Under the pieces are notes generated by a model, which was given only the letters and a program-made list of their open reading frames with translations, was not told the DNA's origin and did no database searches. The translations under genes were made by a program, and so were the position numbers. Below, piece after piece: positions 23,263-33,073 of a DNA stretch of 64,000 nucleotides. Source of the DNA: an uncultured Methanobacterium sp. (GTDB taxonomy: Archaea > Methanobacteriota > Methanobacteria > Methanobacteriales > Methanobacteriaceae); contig NZ_OY762015.1 in the NCBI RefSeq assembly GCF_963665055.1, positions 2,087,501-2,151,500 on the forward strand, in the 5' to 3' direction. Positions within the stretch are counted from its first letter, which is position 1. Each line of letters starts with the position of its first letter.

Positions 23263-24307
23263 TCCTTAACGCCTCCACAACCTGTAGTTTAGAAGCTTTA
23301 GTAGCAGGGTAAAGTCCTGCTAGTACGCTTAAAATGGTAGCACCGGCAATAACTCCTAAAATTAACCATACTGGCATCATTCCAGGAATATAGTCTGCTA
23401 GTTTCAGTGCATTGGCAACCCCGTATATTCCAATAATTCCCAGGACCACACCTATAACTCCTCCGAAAAATCCTAAAAGGCCTGATTCAAAGAGTATGCT
23501 TCCTTTTATTTCCCAGTTAGTGAAACCTATGGCTTTTAATACTCCCAGTTCCCTGGTTCGTTCCATGACACTGATTAGCATGGTGTTGATCACACTTATG
23601 ATTCCCACCAGCAGGGCAACACTGGCGATGAATCCCATGAATAGCAGGGCCTGATCAGTCATTTCCTGGATATCTTTGACTTTATCTGATTTGGTTTCCA
23701 CTGAAACTCCACTTACCTGTTTTTTAACCTGATCAGCAACTGTTTTTGGGTCTCCATCAGTACTGGCATAGATAACAGCTACCTGATCACCAGCCATTTG
23801 CCTGGCTGTTTTCTGATCTATGTAAACATAAGGCGCCTGTGCTTCTTTAGATATTCCAGTCACAGTTAATTCCTTGCCTTTGACTGTTATTTTACTTCCA
23901 ATACCATAACCCAACTTTTGAACCGCTTCCTGGTTAACTACAACACCTTGAGTTCCGTTTATTATTTTAGCATCCTTCCAGTTATTGACTCCCTCGAAAA
24001 ACAGTTTAGTGCTATTCATATCTTCAGAGAAAGCAGTTACCTCACGGAAATCATGGAGATTTGACAGTTTCTCTACCTGGGATATGGTTTGACTATCCAT
24101 TAAATAAGTTCCAGAGGTAGATTCTGGAGAAATTGCTATATCATACATGTACGCATTTGTTTCATCTTTGATAGCCGTGGTTGTCCCGGCAGTTAGCCCC
24201 AAAAGCACCATGAGCATTGCGGCACCGATTATTATCCCCAGCATGGTCAGGCCACTTCTGAGTTTTCTTCTTCTAATGTTATTTAAAGCTAATTTGTAGA
24301 GATCCAT
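23255..24307 (-). CDS. MacB/FtsX-type ABC exporter permease
   Basis: A 350-residue permease with the usual MacB layout: N-terminal membrane helix (SGLTMLGIIIGAAMLMVLLGL), a soluble extracytoplasmic domain, and three C-terminal helices with INTMLISVMERTRELGVLKAIGF. It ends KLQVVEALRND. GGAGGTGAAATA right before ATG 24307 is one of the best ribosome sites in the window. It is first in an operon with the overlapping ATPase. The upstream region shares sequence with that of the membrane protein at 33.1 kb. Confidence 0.93.
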   Translation of the reverse strand: MDLYKLALNNIRRRKLRSGLTMLGIIIGAAMLMVLLGLTAGTTTAIKDETNAYMYDIAISPESTSGTYLMDSQTISQVEKLSNLHDFREVTAFSEDMNSTKLFFEGVNNWKDAKIINGTQGVVVNQEAVQKLGYGIGSKITVKGKELTVTGISKEAQAPYVYIDQKTARQMAGDQVAVIYASTDGDPKTVADQVKKQVSGVSVETKSDKVKDIQEMTDQALLFMGFIASVALLVGIISVINTMLISVMERTRELGVLKAIGFTNWEIKGSILFESGLLGFFGGVIGVVLGIIGIYGVANALKLADYIPGMMPVWLILGVIAGATILSVLAGLYPATKASKLQVVEALRND

Positions 24308-25023
<716 letters not shown>

Positions 25024-25359
25024 TCAGTGATGAACTACTCCCGCTGGAACATTATCAACCACGTGATAAACATTAGCACGAGATCCTCTAAATTGTTCCC
25101 ATATTTCCAAAAAAATGTCGAAATTTTCTTCCATTTTATCTGATAGGAAATATAATGTACCGTACCCTTTACCGGTGGAAGTCACTATACCATTTTTATC
25201 TAAAACTTCAATATGGTACTTTATGGTTTTGTAGTTAAGAGAAAGCCTTTCAGCGAGCTGATTTGGATTATAAGGCCTGTTTCTTAACTCATCTATGATC
25301 CTAGCTCGGTTCAATCCACCCTTAGTACCGGCCAGTAACTCCCAAAGAAATTTTCTCAT
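25024..25359 (-). CDS. ArsR-like winged-helix transcriptional regulator, paralogue 2
   Basis: A 111-residue regulator homologous to 21591-21887: MRKFLWELLAGTKGGLNRARIIDELRNRP, helix-turn-helix NPNQLAERLSLNYKTIKYHIEVLDKNG, wing GTLYFLSDKMEENF. The C-terminal 15 residues (NVYHVVDNVPAGVVHH) differ and are His-rich at the very end. A TTG-started extension of seven codons exists, but the ATG at 25359 with GGGGGTTAGATCT upstream fits better. It lies just after the HAAS-like protein gene on the same strand (30 bases), so the PadR-HAAS-winged-helix genes may form one transcript. Confidence 0.85.
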   Translation of the reverse strand: MRKFLWELLAGTKGGLNRARIIDELRNRPYNPNQLAERLSLNYKTIKYHIEVLDKNGIVTSTGKGYGTLYFLSDKMEENFDIFLEIWEQFRGSRANVYHVVDNVPAGVVHH

Positions 25360-25389
25360 AGATCTAACCCCCTGTTCCAATTTATCATG

Positions 25390-26001
25390 TTAAAAATCCC
25401 TTTCCCGTCCTTTAATAATTCTTAAATTCAGTTTCAGGTATTTGATCATTAATTCATAGAACCATTTAGTAATGTACGCCATTAACACTACTAAAATAAT
25501 TCCTCCAGCTGTCAGGCCGATTCCACTTAACACTACCACTAGAATATTCAAAATTCCATTACCTGGCGAATTGATAAAAGTGGGGATAGCTAATTGAGGA
25601 ATAATAAGATGTAAAAAGGGTACTAAAACCCAATATATCCCTGTAAAGATAATGATAATTCCAGCCACAAATAAGATCAAAATAATTACTGCAACCACCA
25701 GGACCGGTATTGCCACAAATATCAGATTAAAAAGACCTAATCCCATTGTTGCCAATATTGCCCCAATTATACTACCAATTGAGGGTTTATCTTGAGCTTT
25801 TTTAACCAAATTGTCTGCTTTAATCTGTTTAGCAACGTTTTTAGGGTTTCCAAGTGCCCTTGAAATTTCTTCTTCAGTTCTACCTTTCTCCAAACCAATT
25901 GCAAAGTGTTCCTGGTAATCTGAGATTATATCTTCTCTGTCCTCCTTTGGAAGTGTTCTCAGGAGTTTGCTGAGTTGGTCAAGATATTCTTTCTTATTCA
26001 T
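25390..26001 (-). CDS. HAAS/DUF1700-like membrane protein, partner of PadR
   Basis: A 203-residue protein. The first 65 residues (MNKKEYLDQLSKLLRTLPKEDREDIISDYQEHF ... ISRALGNPKNVAKQI) form the HAAS-type helical domain typical of DUF1700 proteins, which sit next to PadR regulators in many bacteria and are thought to act in membrane stress signalling. At least three long hydrophobic segments follow, then a basic C-terminus. The start ATG 26001 overlaps the end of the padR gene by eight bases. Function is inferred from the gene pairing alone. Confidence 0.82.
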   Translation of the reverse strand: MNKKEYLDQLSKLLRTLPKEDREDIISDYQEHFAIGLEKGRTEEEISRALGNPKNVAKQIKADNLVKKAQDKPSIGSIIGAILATMGLGLFNLIFVAIPVLVVAVIILILFVAGIIIIFTGIYWVLVPFLHLIIPQLAIPTFINSPGNGILNILVVVLSGIGLTAGGIILVVLMAYITKWFYELMIKYLKLNLRIIKGRERDF

Positions 26002-26338
26002 CCTTAATAGCCCCCGAATTATTCGTGATTTCAAAATTTAATAAATTATTTACACCGATAGAGAAATTTTCCCATTCTTCCACTAATTTTTCCTTTTTTC
26101 CTTTTCCCAATTCAGTTAGCTGGTAATATTTTCGAGGCGGGCCGTCCTGGGATTCTTTTAAGTATGAAATCACGAACTTCTCCTTTTTTAGCCTTTTAAG
26201 AAGAGGATAAATGGTTCCCTCGGAAATGGAAATGTTCTTCGAGATTTCATCCACCATCTCGTAACCGTAACAGTCTTTTCTGTCAAGGAGAACCAGGACA
26301 CACAGTTCCAGTACTCCTTTTTTAAATTGAGTGTTCAT
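25994..26338 (-). CDS. PadR family transcriptional regulator
   Basis: A 114-residue PadR-type winged-helix repressor: KGVLELCVLVLLDRKDCYGYEMVDEISKN, ISEGTIYPLLKRLKKEKFV and GPPRKYYQLTELGK are the family's standard blocks. Two possible ATGs lie at 26347 and 26338; GTGAT four bases before the second makes it the better start. Direct repeats overlap its promoter, suggesting autoregulation. It is followed with overlap by the HAAS-like gene. Confidence 0.92.
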   Translation of the reverse strand: MNTQFKKGVLELCVLVLLDRKDCYGYEMVDEISKNISISEGTIYPLLKRLKKEKFVISYLKESQDGPPRKYYQLTELGKGKKEKLVEEWENFSIGVNNLLNFEITNNSGAIKDE

Positions 26339-26354
26339 GATTATCACTGCATCT

Positions 26355-26393
<39 letters not shown>

Positions 26394-26515
26394 TAGACAA
26401 GATTATCTCAAGGTATAATTTTCATCTTAAATAGGATTTAAACACCCAGCAAAGGGTATTGTAAAATAAAAAAGAAGAATAATCAAAAAATAAATATTAG
26501 GGGCATATACTTCTA

Positions 26516-27019
26516 TTACAATTTTAATTTCAGGATTACATAGTCAGCATTACGTTGAAATATCTTGAAATTATTCTTCTCTAATACTCTAATTGATGAA
26601 GTATTATCCGCTTCAGTTTCGGCCCGGATTATTTTAACTTTATCATCTGTTTTAAGCCAATGAATCAATCCAGCTATGGTTTCCGTCATTATGCCTTTGT
26701 TTCTATACCCGTAGTCTGTTCCGTATCCGATTTCTACTTCCCCATTTACATCGGGTTCACCATGAAAACATATCCCCCCAACAATTGCCCCTTCACTTTT
26801 CTCTACAACTATCCACATGGTATAAAACAAAGGATCTTTATTTGAATCTTCTATGTTAGGCAACAGATCATTTAATATTGCTTCTTGGGTATTTTTATCC
26901 ATCAATATTGGTGAAGGTATCAAACCCATGCATTCAGCGAATTCCTGGGGCGAATCAATGTGTTTTTTTAATTCATCACCCATTAATGGCCTTATTAATA
27001 ATCGTTTAGTTTTAATCAT
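26516..27019 (-). CDS. GNAT family N-acetyltransferase, RimJ/RimL-like
   Basis: A 167-residue acetyltransferase. It begins MIKTKRLLIRPL, typical of the RimJ/RimL branch, and has EVEIGYGTDYGYRNKGIMTETIAGLIHW, the acetyl-CoA binding region, and IRAETEADNTSSIRVLEKNNFKIF near the end. The acceptor is unknown. A GTG start at 27046 would add nine residues (SCFKPPIS), which do not look like the family; the ATG at 27019 is preferred although no clear ribosome site is present. Confidence 0.87.
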   Translation of the reverse strand: MIKTKRLLIRPLMGDELKKHIDSPQEFAECMGLIPSPILMDKNTQEAILNDLLPNIEDSNKDPLFYTMWIVVEKSEGAIVGGICFHGEPDVNGEVEIGYGTDYGYRNKGIMTETIAGLIHWLKTDDKVKIIRAETEADNTSSIRVLEKNNFKIFQRNADYVILKLKL

Positions 27020-27131
27020 ACTAATTGGGGGTTTAAAACATGACACTTTTTTCCTTAAAATGTGAAAATTTCCATAAGCTAAAAAAAGAGGGGAAATGTT
27101 GTTTAAGGAAGTGTTTGTTCAATGTATTAAA

Positions 27132-27434
27132 TTAAAAAAGTTCATCCCCACTTTTATGGTCGAAGGCAGGGTGCAAATCAAAACGTACCACCCCTACAAC
27201 TGCTTTTCCCTTTACAGCTCGGGCAATTCGGGCGGTTCCTTCACTTCCAAACCCGGCACACAGTTCTATGGCTGTTATGCCTTCTGCAACAAGGTCCAGG
27301 GCGACCTTTTCTGCTTCATCATAGTTTTTAACACCCACCACTGAAAGTTCAATTACCGGTGAATCAATTACTGCGCGATGCTGTTCGGGATCGTTTTCTG
27401 GTGCAATGAATATGAATGCGGCTTTTGTTGACAT
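27132..27434 (-). CDS. DUF6506 family protein
   Basis: A compact 100-residue protein that I recognise as the DUF6506 type: TKAAFIFIAPENDPEQHRAVI at the start, EGITAIELCAGFGSEGTARIARAV in the middle and VVRFDLHPAFDHKSGDELF at the end. No biochemical function is known to me. It has no membrane segment. There is no strong ribosome site, and an AT-rich box about 27 bases upstream of the ATG could mean a leaderless transcript. It is divergent from the aldo-keto reductase gene. Confidence 0.75.
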   Translation of the reverse strand: MSTKAAFIFIAPENDPEQHRAVIDSPVIELSVVGVKNYDEAEKVALDLVAEGITAIELCAGFGSEGTARIARAVKGKAVVGVVRFDLHPAFDHKSGDELF

Positions 27435-27630
27435 GATCTTTATTTAATCAAACATATACTAAATAATGTTATTCTAATATGATTCCGGAAGTTAGACAAA
27501 TTCCAATTTTGTTAATTATCAATTTACCCTTAAGTTAATCAACTCACCATCAGTTAATCAACTCACATCAAGAAATTTTTTATAAATACTTTAATGAAAT
27601 TTCATTGTTTATCAGGAGGACTCATTACTC

Positions 27631-28782
27631 ATGTTATACCGAAACTTTGGAAAAACAGGTCAGCAAGTTTCAATACTTGGCTTTGGATGTATGCGCCTTC
27701 CCATATTGGAGGGCAACCCTGAAAAAATAAACGAACCACTGGCAACCCAGATGCTTCATTACGCCATAGACTCTGGTGTGAACTACGTGGACACTGCCTA
27801 TCCCTACCACGGTGCCACTGCAACCCAGGGAGGTATGAGTGAAATCCTGGTTGGAAATGCCCTTAAAGATGGTTATAGGGATCAGGTTTATTTATCCACC
27901 AAATTACCAAGCTGGCTCATCCAGAAAAAGGAAGATATGGATTATTATTTAAATGAACAGCTCCGGAGACTTCAAACTGACAGGATTGATTTTTATCTCC
28001 TGCACGGTCTCGGCCACAGCACCTGGGAAAACCTTAAAGAAATGGAAGTTTTCCAGTTCCTGGACTCTGCTTTAGATGATGGTAGGATCGGATACACTGG
28101 TTTTTCATTCCACGATGAACTTAAACTTTACAAAGAAATTGTGGACGCATACCCCTGGAGTTTTTCCCAAATTCAGTACAACTACATGGATCAGAACTTC
28201 CAGGCTGGAAGACCCGGACTGGAATACGCAGCATCCCAGGGGTTGGGAACGGTGATCATGGAACCCCTAAGGGGGGGTTGCCTGGCAAAAAACATCCCCA
28301 TTGATATTCAGGCCATGTGGAACAGAGCCCCGGTTAAAAAAACACCCGTAGAATGGGCTTTACGGTTCCTATGGGACCAAAGCGAAGTGAATGTGGTTTT
28401 AAGTGGTATGAGTACCATGGAACAGGTTAAAGAGAATCTTCAGATTGCCGAGAAGGGGCATACTCATAGCTTAACTGATGTTGAGAAGGATCTGATCCAG
28501 GAAGTTCGAGAGGCATATCAGGCAAGGATCCACGTTGGTTGCACTGCCTGTAATTACTGCATGCCCTGCCCTGATGGTGTGGACATTCCTTTGAATTTGA
28601 ACCTGTTGAATGATGTTTATCTATACCAGAATATGGAAAAACCCTCTGGAAATTACAAATTTCTAAAAGCTAAAAGGGACAGTGCATCATTCTGCACAGA
28701 ATGTGGTGAATGTGAAGAAAAATGCACCCAGAACATAGATATACGCAGGTATCTCAGGGAAACTGTGGCAACATTTGAATAA
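27631..28782 (+). CDS. Aldo/keto reductase with C-terminal 4Fe-4S domain
   Basis: A 383-residue oxidoreductase. Residues 1-280 form the aldo/keto reductase barrel, with YVDTAYPYHG near residue 51, STKLPSW and DFYLLHGLG. The C-terminal part is ferredoxin-like: CTACNYCMPCPDGVDIP near residue 305 and FCTECGECEEKCTQNIDI near 352. This fused form is common in methanogens and anaerobic bacteria and probably links NAD(P)H or ferredoxin to carbonyl reduction; the substrate is unknown. CAGGAGGA lies upstream of ATG 27631. Confidence 0.93.
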   Translation: MLYRNFGKTGQQVSILGFGCMRLPILEGNPEKINEPLATQMLHYAIDSGVNYVDTAYPYHGATATQGGMSEILVGNALKDGYRDQVYLSTKLPSWLIQKKEDMDYYLNEQLRRLQTDRIDFYLLHGLGHSTWENLKEMEVFQFLDSALDDGRIGYTGFSFHDELKLYKEIVDAYPWSFSQIQYNYMDQNFQAGRPGLEYAASQGLGTVIMEPLRGGCLAKNIPIDIQAMWNRAPVKKTPVEWALRFLWDQSEVNVVLSGMSTMEQVKENLQIAEKGHTHSLTDVEKDLIQEVREAYQARIHVGCTACNYCMPCPDGVDIPLNLNLLNDVYLYQNMEKPSGNYKFLKAKRDSASFCTECGECEEKCTQNIDIRRYLRETVATFE

Positions 28783-28891
28783 TACGGAATTAAAAAATAA
28801 GTGAAAAAAACCTGAAATGGAATAGGATTGAAATAAGGAATAACATAATGATTAATGAGATAATGAATGAATAGAAACCCTGGGGATTATC

Positions 28892-29572
28892 ATGGTGGAA
28901 AATTACCATATTGACCTTAAAAAAATTCCTTTAAATGAATTTATGGAAGAAATTAAAAATTCTGAACTCTTGCCCAGTCGAAAGATACTTAAAAACCACC
29001 TTAATGAAAGATTTAAAATTTTAAAGAAAAATAAAGTTGAAAATCTCCAGGATCTTGCTAATTTATTGAAAACTCCTAAAAAGACCAGGATATTTGCTGA
29101 AAAATCAGGTTTACCTGAAGATTATCTCCTGATTTTAAGAAGAGAAGTTAACAGTTACACTCCCAATCCAGTTAATTTGGATAAATTTCCAGGTGTTGAA
29201 GAAGAAACTCTCAATAAATTGAAGAATGCCGGAATTAAGACCAGTATCCATCTTTTTAAACAGGTTAAAACATCAGAAGATCGGGAAAAATTAACTTCCG
29301 AGCTTGGAATAGAGGATGTTGTGCTTCTAGAATTAACAAAATTAACAGACATGGTGAGGATTAAATGGGTGGGACCTGTTTTTGCCAGGATTTTCCTGGA
29401 TTCTGGAACTGATACTTTACAGAAAGTTTCAGAGGCTGATGCAAAAACATTATATGAAAAACTGGTTGAAATTAACAGAGAAAAACATTACACTAAAAGT
29501 AAATTCACATTAAGTGACGTTGAACTGTGTGTTAAGATTGCGGGTATGGTGCCTAAAGTAATAGAATACTAG
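28892..29572 (+). CDS. DUF4332-like helix-hairpin-helix protein
   Basis: A 226-residue soluble protein. The C-terminal two thirds contain two helix-hairpin-helix-like units, around LDKFPGVEEETLNKLKNAGI and the later VRIKWVGPVFARIFLDSG, similar to the DUF4332 family. The N-terminal 90 residues are helical and charged. HhH elements suggest DNA or protein binding, but no catalytic motif is seen. GGGGATTATC before ATG 28892 is a good ribosome site. It lies about 110 bases after the aldo/keto reductase and may share its transcript. Confidence 0.75.
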   Translation: MVENYHIDLKKIPLNEFMEEIKNSELLPSRKILKNHLNERFKILKKNKVENLQDLANLLKTPKKTRIFAEKSGLPEDYLLILRREVNSYTPNPVNLDKFPGVEEETLNKLKNAGIKTSIHLFKQVKTSEDREKLTSELGIEDVVLLELTKLTDMVRIKWVGPVFARIFLDSGTDTLQKVSEADAKTLYEKLVEINREKHYTKSKFTLSDVELCVKIAGMVPKVIEY

Positions 29573-29776
29573 AAATAAAAGTACTAAAAATATAGTCATC
29601 ATCGATTCGGGCTAAACAGAATATTAATTCAACAGGACTGCAAATATTACTTCAACAAACATAAATTACGCTTAAACCTTTTCAAATCGTTTGTAAAAAT
29701 AAATGGAAGATGTAAGTATAGGATGAGTTAAGGTAATGAATGATCTAGAAAATTATGATAATTAATGGATCTTTAA

Positions 29777-30064
29777 TTAAATTTCAGAAACCATCTTGGT
29801 AAATTCTGTATCAGTCCATGCCCTGAGGGTTTTAATGGTAATATATCGTGCCTCATAAGCTTTAAAAAGATATTTTACCATGCTTTCCTCATCGGGCATG
29901 TCAATGATGGTAACAAAATCATATTCACCCATGGTAAAGAAAAACTCTATACTCCCCTTGAGTTCTCCGATTATATTTTTTGTTAATTTAACTCTATCTG
30001 GGATTTCTAAAAAAGTTTCACGTGCCTTATCTGTCCAATTTCCTAAAAGAACATATTTTTGCAT
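29777..30064 (-). CDS. GYD domain-containing protein
   Basis: A 95-residue protein with the GYD-type ferredoxin-like fold: MQKYVLLGNWTDKARE at the start, GSIEFFFTMGEYDFVTIIDMPDEES in the middle. The usual GYD motif reads GEYD here. Function of this family is unknown. A three-codon upstream extension is possible, but GGTGAG four bases before the ATG at 30064 marks the start. Confidence 0.85.
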   Translation of the reverse strand: MQKYVLLGNWTDKARETFLEIPDRVKLTKNIIGELKGSIEFFFTMGEYDFVTIIDMPDEESMVKYLFKAYEARYITIKTLRAWTDTEFTKMVSEI

Positions 30065-30238
30065 GTTTCTCACCTTATTTTATCAGAATTTCACTAAAAA
30101 TTTTATTAAAGAAAAGTAATATAAAAATTCTGTCATATCCATTTCCACATATCCCCTAAATTAATTTAACAGAAAGTCTAGCCTTATGTTAAAGGATTAT
30201 CTGCACTTTTTCATGATTTTACCCATAATGAATGGTAA

Positions 30239-30482
30239 CTATGAGTTTTTTATTTTTTGTAAATTCCATGCAAACTCTTCTGCAGCTTTAAGATCACGAG
30301 CATTGGGCCGGCCCTTATTCATTCCCCCCTGAACCAAATCCTATTAGATCATATTCTTGAAGTTCGTCAGGTTTTATTTGCTGTGGAGTTTTTATTTCTG
30401 CATCAAAGACTTTAACGAAGACTTTAGCGATCTCCTCAGTGTTATGATGGTGGTATGAGTACAAACCTATTAGAGATTTCAT
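30239..30482 (-). pseudogene. Flavodoxin pseudogene with internal deletion and frame shift
   Basis: From ATG 30482 the minus strand encodes a flavodoxin N-terminus (MKSLIGLYSYHHHNTEEIAKVF ... YDLIGFGSGGNE) that then meets a stop after about 57 codons. In another frame the next codons give a flavodoxin C-terminus (KGRPNARDLKAAEEFAWNL ... KIKNS, then stop). The middle of the gene, about 80 residues in an intact flavodoxin, is missing and the two ends are out of frame. I conclude an internal deletion. An intact flavodoxin-type gene is at 35.1 kb. Confidence 0.8.
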
Positions 30483-30548
30483 GGGCAATGCCTTCTTGAT
30501 TTCATTTTCTTTATTTTCACCTTTTCATTTTCTATTATATTTCAACAA

Positions 30549-31286
30549 CTATTTCTGTAACAGGAAAAATCTTCCAAAGTTGATATTTCCCTCATCAAGA
30601 AGACTGAACCCCGCCTGCTGGAAAAGAGACCGCCATTCGTTACTGGTGGTGAGTATTAAAGTTAAAAAGCTCATAACCGCGAATGTTTGTAAGTTGAAGG
30701 TGGGAACTATTATCAATATTTTTCCTCCGGGTTTAAGCACACGATACAGTTCCTTCAATCCGGTTAATTTTGCTTTACCCAAATTATTCAATAAAAGGAC
30801 ACTAACTGCCGTGTCAAAGGTGTTGTCCTCAAATTCAAGATTTAAAACATCTCCCCTTACTACTTGAACTCTTTCAGTTATTCGGGCAATTTTCAGGTTT
30901 TCCTCAAGCAAGTTTCTACTAGCGATATCCTCTCCTGATTCAAAAAGGTCTAGAGCCACGATCTGCCCCTTATTCCAAACCTTACTCAACTCGATAGTGA
31001 CCCTGCCAGAACCGCACCCGGCATCTAGAATAAGGTCCTCGTCTGAGGAAAACAGATCAACAAATGGAAGTGTCATATTATCAGTTTTTGAAAAATTCCT
31101 GGTCACATACGTTCCCATAAAAAAATTTGCAGATAGCAAAAGCAGAGGTAATGCCAATATCTGGATATATGGTGACTTAAAATAAAAAAATACTCCCATA
31201 CTGGCTATAAAAAATACCAATCCTAAAATCCAGGGAACGTTCTCAAATAAACGAGACCCTCCGAAATCAAATCCTTCATTAGTCAT
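30549..31286 (-). CDS. Membrane-anchored class I SAM methyltransferase
   Basis: A 245-residue protein. Residues about 14-55 hold two hydrophobic helices, then a methyltransferase domain: DLILDAGCGSGRVTIELSKVW (motif I), IVALDLFES, FDTAVSVLLLNNLGK and RVLKPGGKILIIVPTF. The C-terminal helix FAVMSFLTLILTT could also touch the membrane. A substrate in or near the membrane, such as a lipid or isoprenoid, is a reasonable guess only. GAGGGGATAAA before the ATG is a strong ribosome site. Confidence 0.87.
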   Translation of the reverse strand: MTNEGFDFGGSRLFENVPWILGLVFFIASMGVFFYFKSPYIQILALPLLLLSANFFMGTYVTRNFSKTDNMTLPFVDLFSSDEDLILDAGCGSGRVTIELSKVWNKGQIVALDLFESGEDIASRNLLEENLKIARITERVQVVRGDVLNLEFEDNTFDTAVSVLLLNNLGKAKLTGLKELYRVLKPGGKILIIVPTFNLQTFAVMSFLTLILTTSNEWRSLFQQAGFSLLDEGNINFGRFFLLQK

Positions 31287-31302
31287 TTTATCCCCTCATC
31301 CT

Positions 31303-31548
31303 TTATTTACAACATTCATGTTCTACTTTTATAACCACATTCCCCATTTTATGGTCTTTATCAACATACCAGTGGGCCTCAACAATCTGCTCCAGTGGAT
31401 ACGTTCTATCGATAACTGGTTTTATCTTTCCCGCCTCAATGAGTTCTTTGAGGAATAATAAATCTTCAGTATTTTCGCTTGCATTCCCAGCTATTACTTT
31501 CTTCCTTACTGGGTCTTTTACAATGTATATTGCTCCACGTTCCTGAGT
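31303..31548 (-). pseudogene. 3' remnant of a zinc-type alcohol dehydrogenase / quinone oxidoreductase gene
   Basis: The minus strand keeps 81 codons of an MDR-family C-terminus: VKDPVRKKVIAGNASENTED, LKELIEAGKIKPVIDRTYPL, then EAHWYVDKDHKMGNVVIKVEH, with a normal stop at 31303. An in-frame stop at about 31549-31551 closes it on the 5' side, and the upstream catalytic and NAD-binding parts are absent. It is therefore a truncated remnant. Confidence 0.8.
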
Positions 31549-31610
31549 TTAAAATGTTAGATATAAGCCAAAACTCCGGTCTTTCTATAGAAAATCCATT
31601 TTTTCACATT

Positions 31611-32072
31611 TTAATCTTTTATCCTTTCGTATAAATAGCCAATAACTATTCCCAGAATGATAAACCTTGCAAAATTAAACATTACACCCATGAGGAAATA
31701 ATACAAGGCATCACTCGATCCTTGGAAACTTCTGGGAATATCGATCAGGATTGTGGCAATGAATAGTGCGATGAAGCTTAGTGTCACGGATTTTAGAATT
31801 GGATTCTTTGTTGGAATCTTATCAAAAAAACGGAGAAAGGAATAGCTAACTATGCATCCGATAATTAAACCAACAAATAAAGAATCAACCCAAACCGTTA
31901 GAATACCCCAATTTGAATAAGCAGCCCTATACTCTGCTGCTATGGGAAGCAGGGAAGTTATGATGGTAATTATCCAGAATACTACTCCTCCCCCAATAGT
32001 CAGTTTGAACAGATTCTTATAGAACTCGTATGACATCTGTCGCTTGCTTTGACCTGAGGCCCTGGTTTCCAT
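31611..32072 (-). CDS. Four-TM membrane protein, unknown function
   Basis: A 153-residue protein with four predicted membrane helices (about 26-45, 58-82, 92-112 and 125-148) and a basic N-terminus. I do not recognise the family. AGGTGA before the ATG overlaps the end of the upstream DUF4386 gene region (10-base spacer), so both are probably one operon. The pair is bounded on both sides by alcohol dehydrogenase remnants. Confidence 0.65.
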   Translation of the reverse strand: METRASGQSKRQMSYEFYKNLFKLTIGGGVVFWIITIITSLLPIAAEYRAAYSNWGILTVWVDSLFVGLIIGCIVSYSFLRFFDKIPTKNPILKSVTLSFIALFIATILIDIPRSFQGSSDALYYFLMGVMFNFARFIILGIVIGYLYERIKD

Positions 32073-32082
32073 GCTTATTCAC

Positions 32083-32784
32083 CTATTCCCCCTTAGGAAA
32101 CTTGGAAGCAATTACAGATGGATTGAATCCTTTGAATATGAGCCATACTGCAAATACCATTTCCTGCACTGCTATTGGAATAGCTATTAATGCAAATGGA
32201 GAATTTAAGCCCATTCCAAAACCTAAAATACCAAACAATCCAAGTAATACTATTAATGCAGCTCCAATGAACCCCCAAAGAGATAACCATCTAGGGACTA
32301 GTTTGGATTTATACAACACATAATTTAGAGTCATACTTCCCAAACCAGCAAAGAACAAAGTCCCGATCAAACCAGCCCAATCCTTTAATGCCAACAGTAA
32401 TATCCCTAAAACCTGGTAATATGAAGCATCGACCGCTCCTGCCACATATCCCTGGCTAACTGTTAACATTAAAAGAAGACCCAGTGTACCCACAACATAG
32501 AAAACATTCTCAAATATTCTTAAAACAACATAACCCAACGCTAAGCTTTCAACATACCGCCTAAGGATTGGAAACAACATAAATGAAATGGTAACAGCAG
32601 CAATAGCAGCTATTAAGAAAAATAGCGCTGCCAGTATCACTTGGTTCCCATGTGCAGAAATGCTAATAAGATAATTAGGAGCATCTAAAATCGAACCTAA
32701 AGAAACCTTGCCCAATATAGACGCAACCGTCGCAATAATAAATAATACTCCCACAATTATTCCTGTCTTTCTATATGAATCCAT
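32083..32784 (-). CDS. DUF4386 family membrane protein
   Basis: A 233-residue membrane protein starting MDSYRKTGIIVGVLFIIATVASILG, with six hydrophobic segments; the pattern RIFENVFYVVGTLGLLLML and KLVPRWLSLWGFIGAALIVL is typical of DUF4386. No function is established. The open frame runs eight codons further up into an alcohol dehydrogenase remnant, but GGTGAT four bases before the ATG at 32784 marks the true start. It is followed closely by the 4-TM protein gene. Confidence 0.85.
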   Translation of the reverse strand: MDSYRKTGIIVGVLFIIATVASILGKVSLGSILDAPNYLISISAHGNQVILAALFFLIAAIAAVTISFMLFPILRRYVESLALGYVVLRIFENVFYVVGTLGLLLMLTVSQGYVAGAVDASYYQVLGILLLALKDWAGLIGTLFFAGLGSMTLNYVLYKSKLVPRWLSLWGFIGAALIVLLGLFGILGFGMGLNSPFALIAIPIAVQEMVFAVWLIFKGFNPSVIASKFPKGE

Positions 32785-32797
32785 CTCTATCACCTTT

Positions 32798-32868
32798 TTA
32801 ACTATCATTTTCCTCAGTTATGATCACATTCCCTTTTTTTATGGCCTTTTCCACATACTGGTGAGGGA
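32798..32868 (-). pseudogene. Second alcohol dehydrogenase 3' remnant
   Basis: A short piece ending at TAA 32798 encodes VPHQYVEKAIKKGNVIITEEN, which parallels the AHWYVDKDHKMGNVVIK end of the remnant at 31303-31548 and of MDR dehydrogenases in general. No other part of such a gene is recognisable upstream, though the frame stays open for about 20 more codons of unrelated sequence. Confidence 0.55.
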
Positions 32869-33073
32869 CATTTAAACTTCGCGTTCTCAATTCCCTGCAG
32901 TTAATGTGGAGGCATGTATTTTTACCAATACTCATTATCTTTTAGAACAGGTTTTTCAAACATATCAGATGAAAAACATCTATTGACCTGTATTTTTTGC
33001 ATAATGTTGCTTTCATCATCCCCTTGACCCCCTATAACATTTTAATCCTTTAAAAAAAAATAATTGATCTAGT

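Noticed and set aside
30997..31185. Plus-strand frame inside the membrane methyltransferase gene
   Set aside because: It is antisense to a gene with full methyltransferase motifs and has no start signals.
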